Part shown: positions 5,550-6,592 of the stretch, one piece after another
Position numbering within the stretch: position 1 is the first letter of the stretch
Layout: each line of letters starts with the position of its first letter
Source of the DNA: Chloroflexota bacterium
GTDB lineage: Bacteria > Chloroflexota > Limnocylindria > QHBO01
Length of the DNA stretch: 6,592 nt
Direction of reading: 5' to 3'
Assembly: GCA_005879815.1 (NCBI GenBank)
Contig: VBKA01000108.1
Span: 1 to 6,592 of the forward strand
The notes under the pieces: generated by a model
The model's database searches: none
What the model saw: only the letters and a program-made list of their open reading frames with translations
What the model was told of the DNA's origin: nothing
Position numbers and translations under genes: made by a program

Positions 5550-5687
5550 TCAGGCTGACAGCTTGCTGCGCCCCTTAGCTCGTCGGCGGGCGAGCACGCG
5601 GCGACCACCCCGGGAAGCCATGCGAGCCAGGAAGCCATGTTCGCGCTTCCGGGCGCGCTTCTTGGGCTGGTACGTCTGCTTTGCCAT
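5550..5687 (-). CDS. rpmH: Large ribosomal subunit protein bL34
   Basis: L34 is a short, very basic protein of the 50S subunit that binds 23S rRNA. The 45-residue sequence (MAKQTYQPKKRARKREHGFL, then ARMASRGGRRVLARRRAKGR) is the standard family pattern, including the KR-x-HGF and RMxSxxGRxVLxxRRxKGR core. The frame extends upstream to 5744, but the ATG at 5687 gives the conserved length. It is the first gene of the leftward operon; its Shine-Dalgarno match is poor, which is unusual for a highly expressed ribosomal protein. Divergence from dnaA is a common arrangement around bacterial dnaA genes. Confidence 0.97.
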   Translation of the reverse strand: MAKQTYQPKKRARKREHGFLARMASRGGRRVLARRRAKGRSKLSA

Positions 5688-5750
5688 CAGTCCGTGCTCG
5701 ATCCCACTACGGTCAGCGGTTCTTTGCCCAGGCCCCTCAGACACACGAAC

Positions 5751-5768
5751 GGCTGGCGGATGCCAGCC
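5751..5768 (-). promoter_or_regulatory. Perfect hairpin in the rpmH leader
   Basis: GGCTGGC (5751-5757) and GCCAGCC (5762-5768) form a 7-bp stem with a 4-base loop in the predicted leader transcript, roughly 35 bases after the expected start and 63 before the rpmH ATG. No U-run follows, so it does not look like a terminator. It could stabilise the mRNA or take part in control of the operon; this is inference. Confidence 0.4.
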
Positions 5769-5806
5769 TCACGCGATGGACTCGTGGCCCGGTTTCGCTG
5801 CGGCGG

Positions 5807-5836
5807 ATTCTACCGGCGGCCCGCGAAAGCCGTCAA
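5807..5836 (-). promoter_or_regulatory. Sigma70-type promoter of the rpmH operon
   Basis: On the minus strand TTGACG (5831-5836, 5 of 6 consensus) is separated by 18 bp from TAGAAT (5807-5812, 5 of 6). Transcription would begin near 5800, giving a leader of about 113 bases. This is the strongest promoter match in the window and fits a ribosomal protein operon. Confidence 0.7.
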
Positions 5837-5869
5837 ACCTCGCCGTATGGCAGTGGGTCTGGCTCCCCA

Positions 5870-5899
5870 TTGTCTGGTCCGAAAGGCGGCTGCTACACT
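5870..5899 (+). promoter_or_regulatory. Candidate dnaA promoter with extended -10
   Basis: TTGTCT (5870-5875) and TACACT (5894-5899) are 18 bp apart, each matching four of six consensus bases, and TG one base before the -10 adds an extended -10 element. Transcription would start near 5906, leaving a leader of about 105 bases. It diverges from the rpmH promoter without overlap. Confidence 0.55.
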
Positions 5900-6010
5900 A
5901 CCGCGACCCCCAGGGCCGGATGCCGCTTCGAAGGCTCCCCGCGCGCCCGGGAGGAGTACGATTTCGGACCCCTCTACCCGTGGCGCAGGCGGACTGGAGT
6001 TTGTTCATTG

Positions 6011-6592
6011 ATGGATGCGAAGCAGGTTTGGCGCGCTGTCCTCGGTGAGCTCCAGGTAAGTCTCTCCCCCGCCAACTTCGAGACCTGGCTCAAGGACACC
6101 GCCCTCGTCGAGATCGACGAAAACCGCTTCCGCATCGCCGTTCCGAATGGTTTCGCCCGCGACTGGCTCGACAATCGCTATCGCCCGCTCATCTCCCAGA
6201 CCCTGACCCGGGTGGTCGGCGGATCGGTCCAGGTCGAGTTCGTGGTCGCCGATGCACCGGGTCCCCTCCCGGTCCAGAACGGCGACCTGGAGCTGCCGCT
6301 GCCTCCGGTCTCCGCCGGCGGCAACTCGGTGAACTTGAACAGCCGCTACGGCTTCAGCAACTTCATCGTCGGCCCCGCCAACCGCCTGGCTCACGCCGCC
6401 GCGCTATCCGTGGCCGAGCGGCCCGGACACGCCTACAACCCGCTCTTCCTGTACGGCGGCGTCGGCCTCGGCAAGACGCACCTGATGCATGCCATCGGCA
6501 ACGCGGTGGCCTCCAAGTTCCCCCGCAAGCGGATCCTGTACGCGACGAGCGAGAAATTCACCAACGACTTCATCAACTCGATTCGGGAACAG
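6011..6592 (+). CDS. dnaA: Chromosomal replication initiator protein DnaA (N-terminal 194 residues, cut by window end)
   Basis: DnaA binds origin boxes, opens the duplex and loads the helicase. Domain I (1 to ~80) shows VWRAVLGELQVSLSPANFETWLKDT, the helicase/partner-binding part. Domain II is a short linker (~81-112). The AAA+ domain III begins with RYGFSNFIVGPANRLAHAAA and carries Walker A at 149-156 (GGVGLGKT). KRILYATSEKFTNDFINSIR follows, close to the family consensus, and the window ends there, before Walker B. The ATG at 6011 matches usual family starts; GGAG at 5996-5999 is 11 bases ahead of it but only 8 from an in-frame TTG at 6008, so the protein may be one residue longer. The gene is read away from the rpmH operon. 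Confidence 0.98.
   Translation, partial: MDAKQVWRAVLGELQVSLSPANFETWLKDTALVEIDENRFRIAVPNGFARDWLDNRYRPLISQTLTRVVGGSVQVEFVVADAPGPLPVQNGDLELPLPPVSAGGNSVNLNSRYGFSNFIVGPANRLAHAAALSVAERPGHAYNPLFLYGGVGLGKTHLMHAIGNAVASKFPRKRILYATSEKFTNDFINSIREQ

Larger units (their letters stand above)
5688..6010. other. Divergent rpmH/dnaA intergenic region (323 bp)
   Basis: The region carries facing-away promoters for the two flanking genes, and a hairpin in the rpmH leader. I searched by eye for the DnaA box TTATNCACA on both strands and for an AT-rich unwinding stretch and found neither. A strong Shine-Dalgarno-like GGGAGGAG (5949-5956) has no ATG, GTG or TTG at a usable distance. No small gene is evident. Confidence 0.8.

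Overview
The window looks like the chromosomal dnaA neighbourhood of a high-GC bacterium. I infer a member of Chloroflexota, with modest confidence. The reasons are: a KhpB/Jag protein that keeps its Jag_N domain, a YidC without the large Gram-negative periplasmic domain, GTG and TTG starts, and a secreted-protein C-terminal domain of a type I associate with high-GC Chloroflexota and Actinobacteria. The species cannot be told from the sequence.

Layout. Positions 1-808 (+) hold the C-terminal end of a secreted protein, open at the left edge and broken by a frameshift near 550-556. Positions 910-1271 (+) are a complete one-piece tmRNA gene (ssrA), preceded by a weak promoter that overlaps a perfect CGAAC-N4-GTTCG palindrome resembling the Gram-positive SOS/LexA box. 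A small charged ORF (1281-1544, -) with a very strong ribosome binding site converges on ssrA. A four-helix membrane protein with a Gly/Pro tail (1729-2220, +) converges on an unknown 163-aa protein (2217-2708, -), and the two share one CTAG as overlapping stop codons. Leftward from 5687 runs the conserved operon rpmH-rnpA-yidD-yidC-khpB, with the unknown 163-aa gene as its apparent last member. A 323-bp divergent promoter region (5688-6010) separates it from dnaA (6011 to the right edge, +), of which only the N-terminal 194 codons are present.

How the genes work together. rpmH and rnpA make ribosomal protein L34 and the RNase P protein. yidD and yidC serve membrane protein insertion. khpB makes an RNA-binding protein. 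Junctions are tight: TTGA overlap rnpA/yidD, ATGA overlap yidC/khpB, 12- and 13-nt gaps elsewhere, which implies translational coupling. One strong sigma70-type promoter (TTGACG-N18-TAGAAT) can drive the operon. dnaA has its own extended -10 promoter candidate. No canonical DnaA box or AT-rich unwinding element is visible between rpmH and dnaA, so the origin itself is probably elsewhere, for example beyond dnaA.

Most of the window is well-known core biology. The less ordinary points are the SOS-like box at ssrA, the unknown gene ending the khpB operon, the RGG-rich linker of KhpB, the possible rpmH/rnpA overlap, and the frameshifted surface protein. I see no CRISPR array, insertion sequence or defence system.
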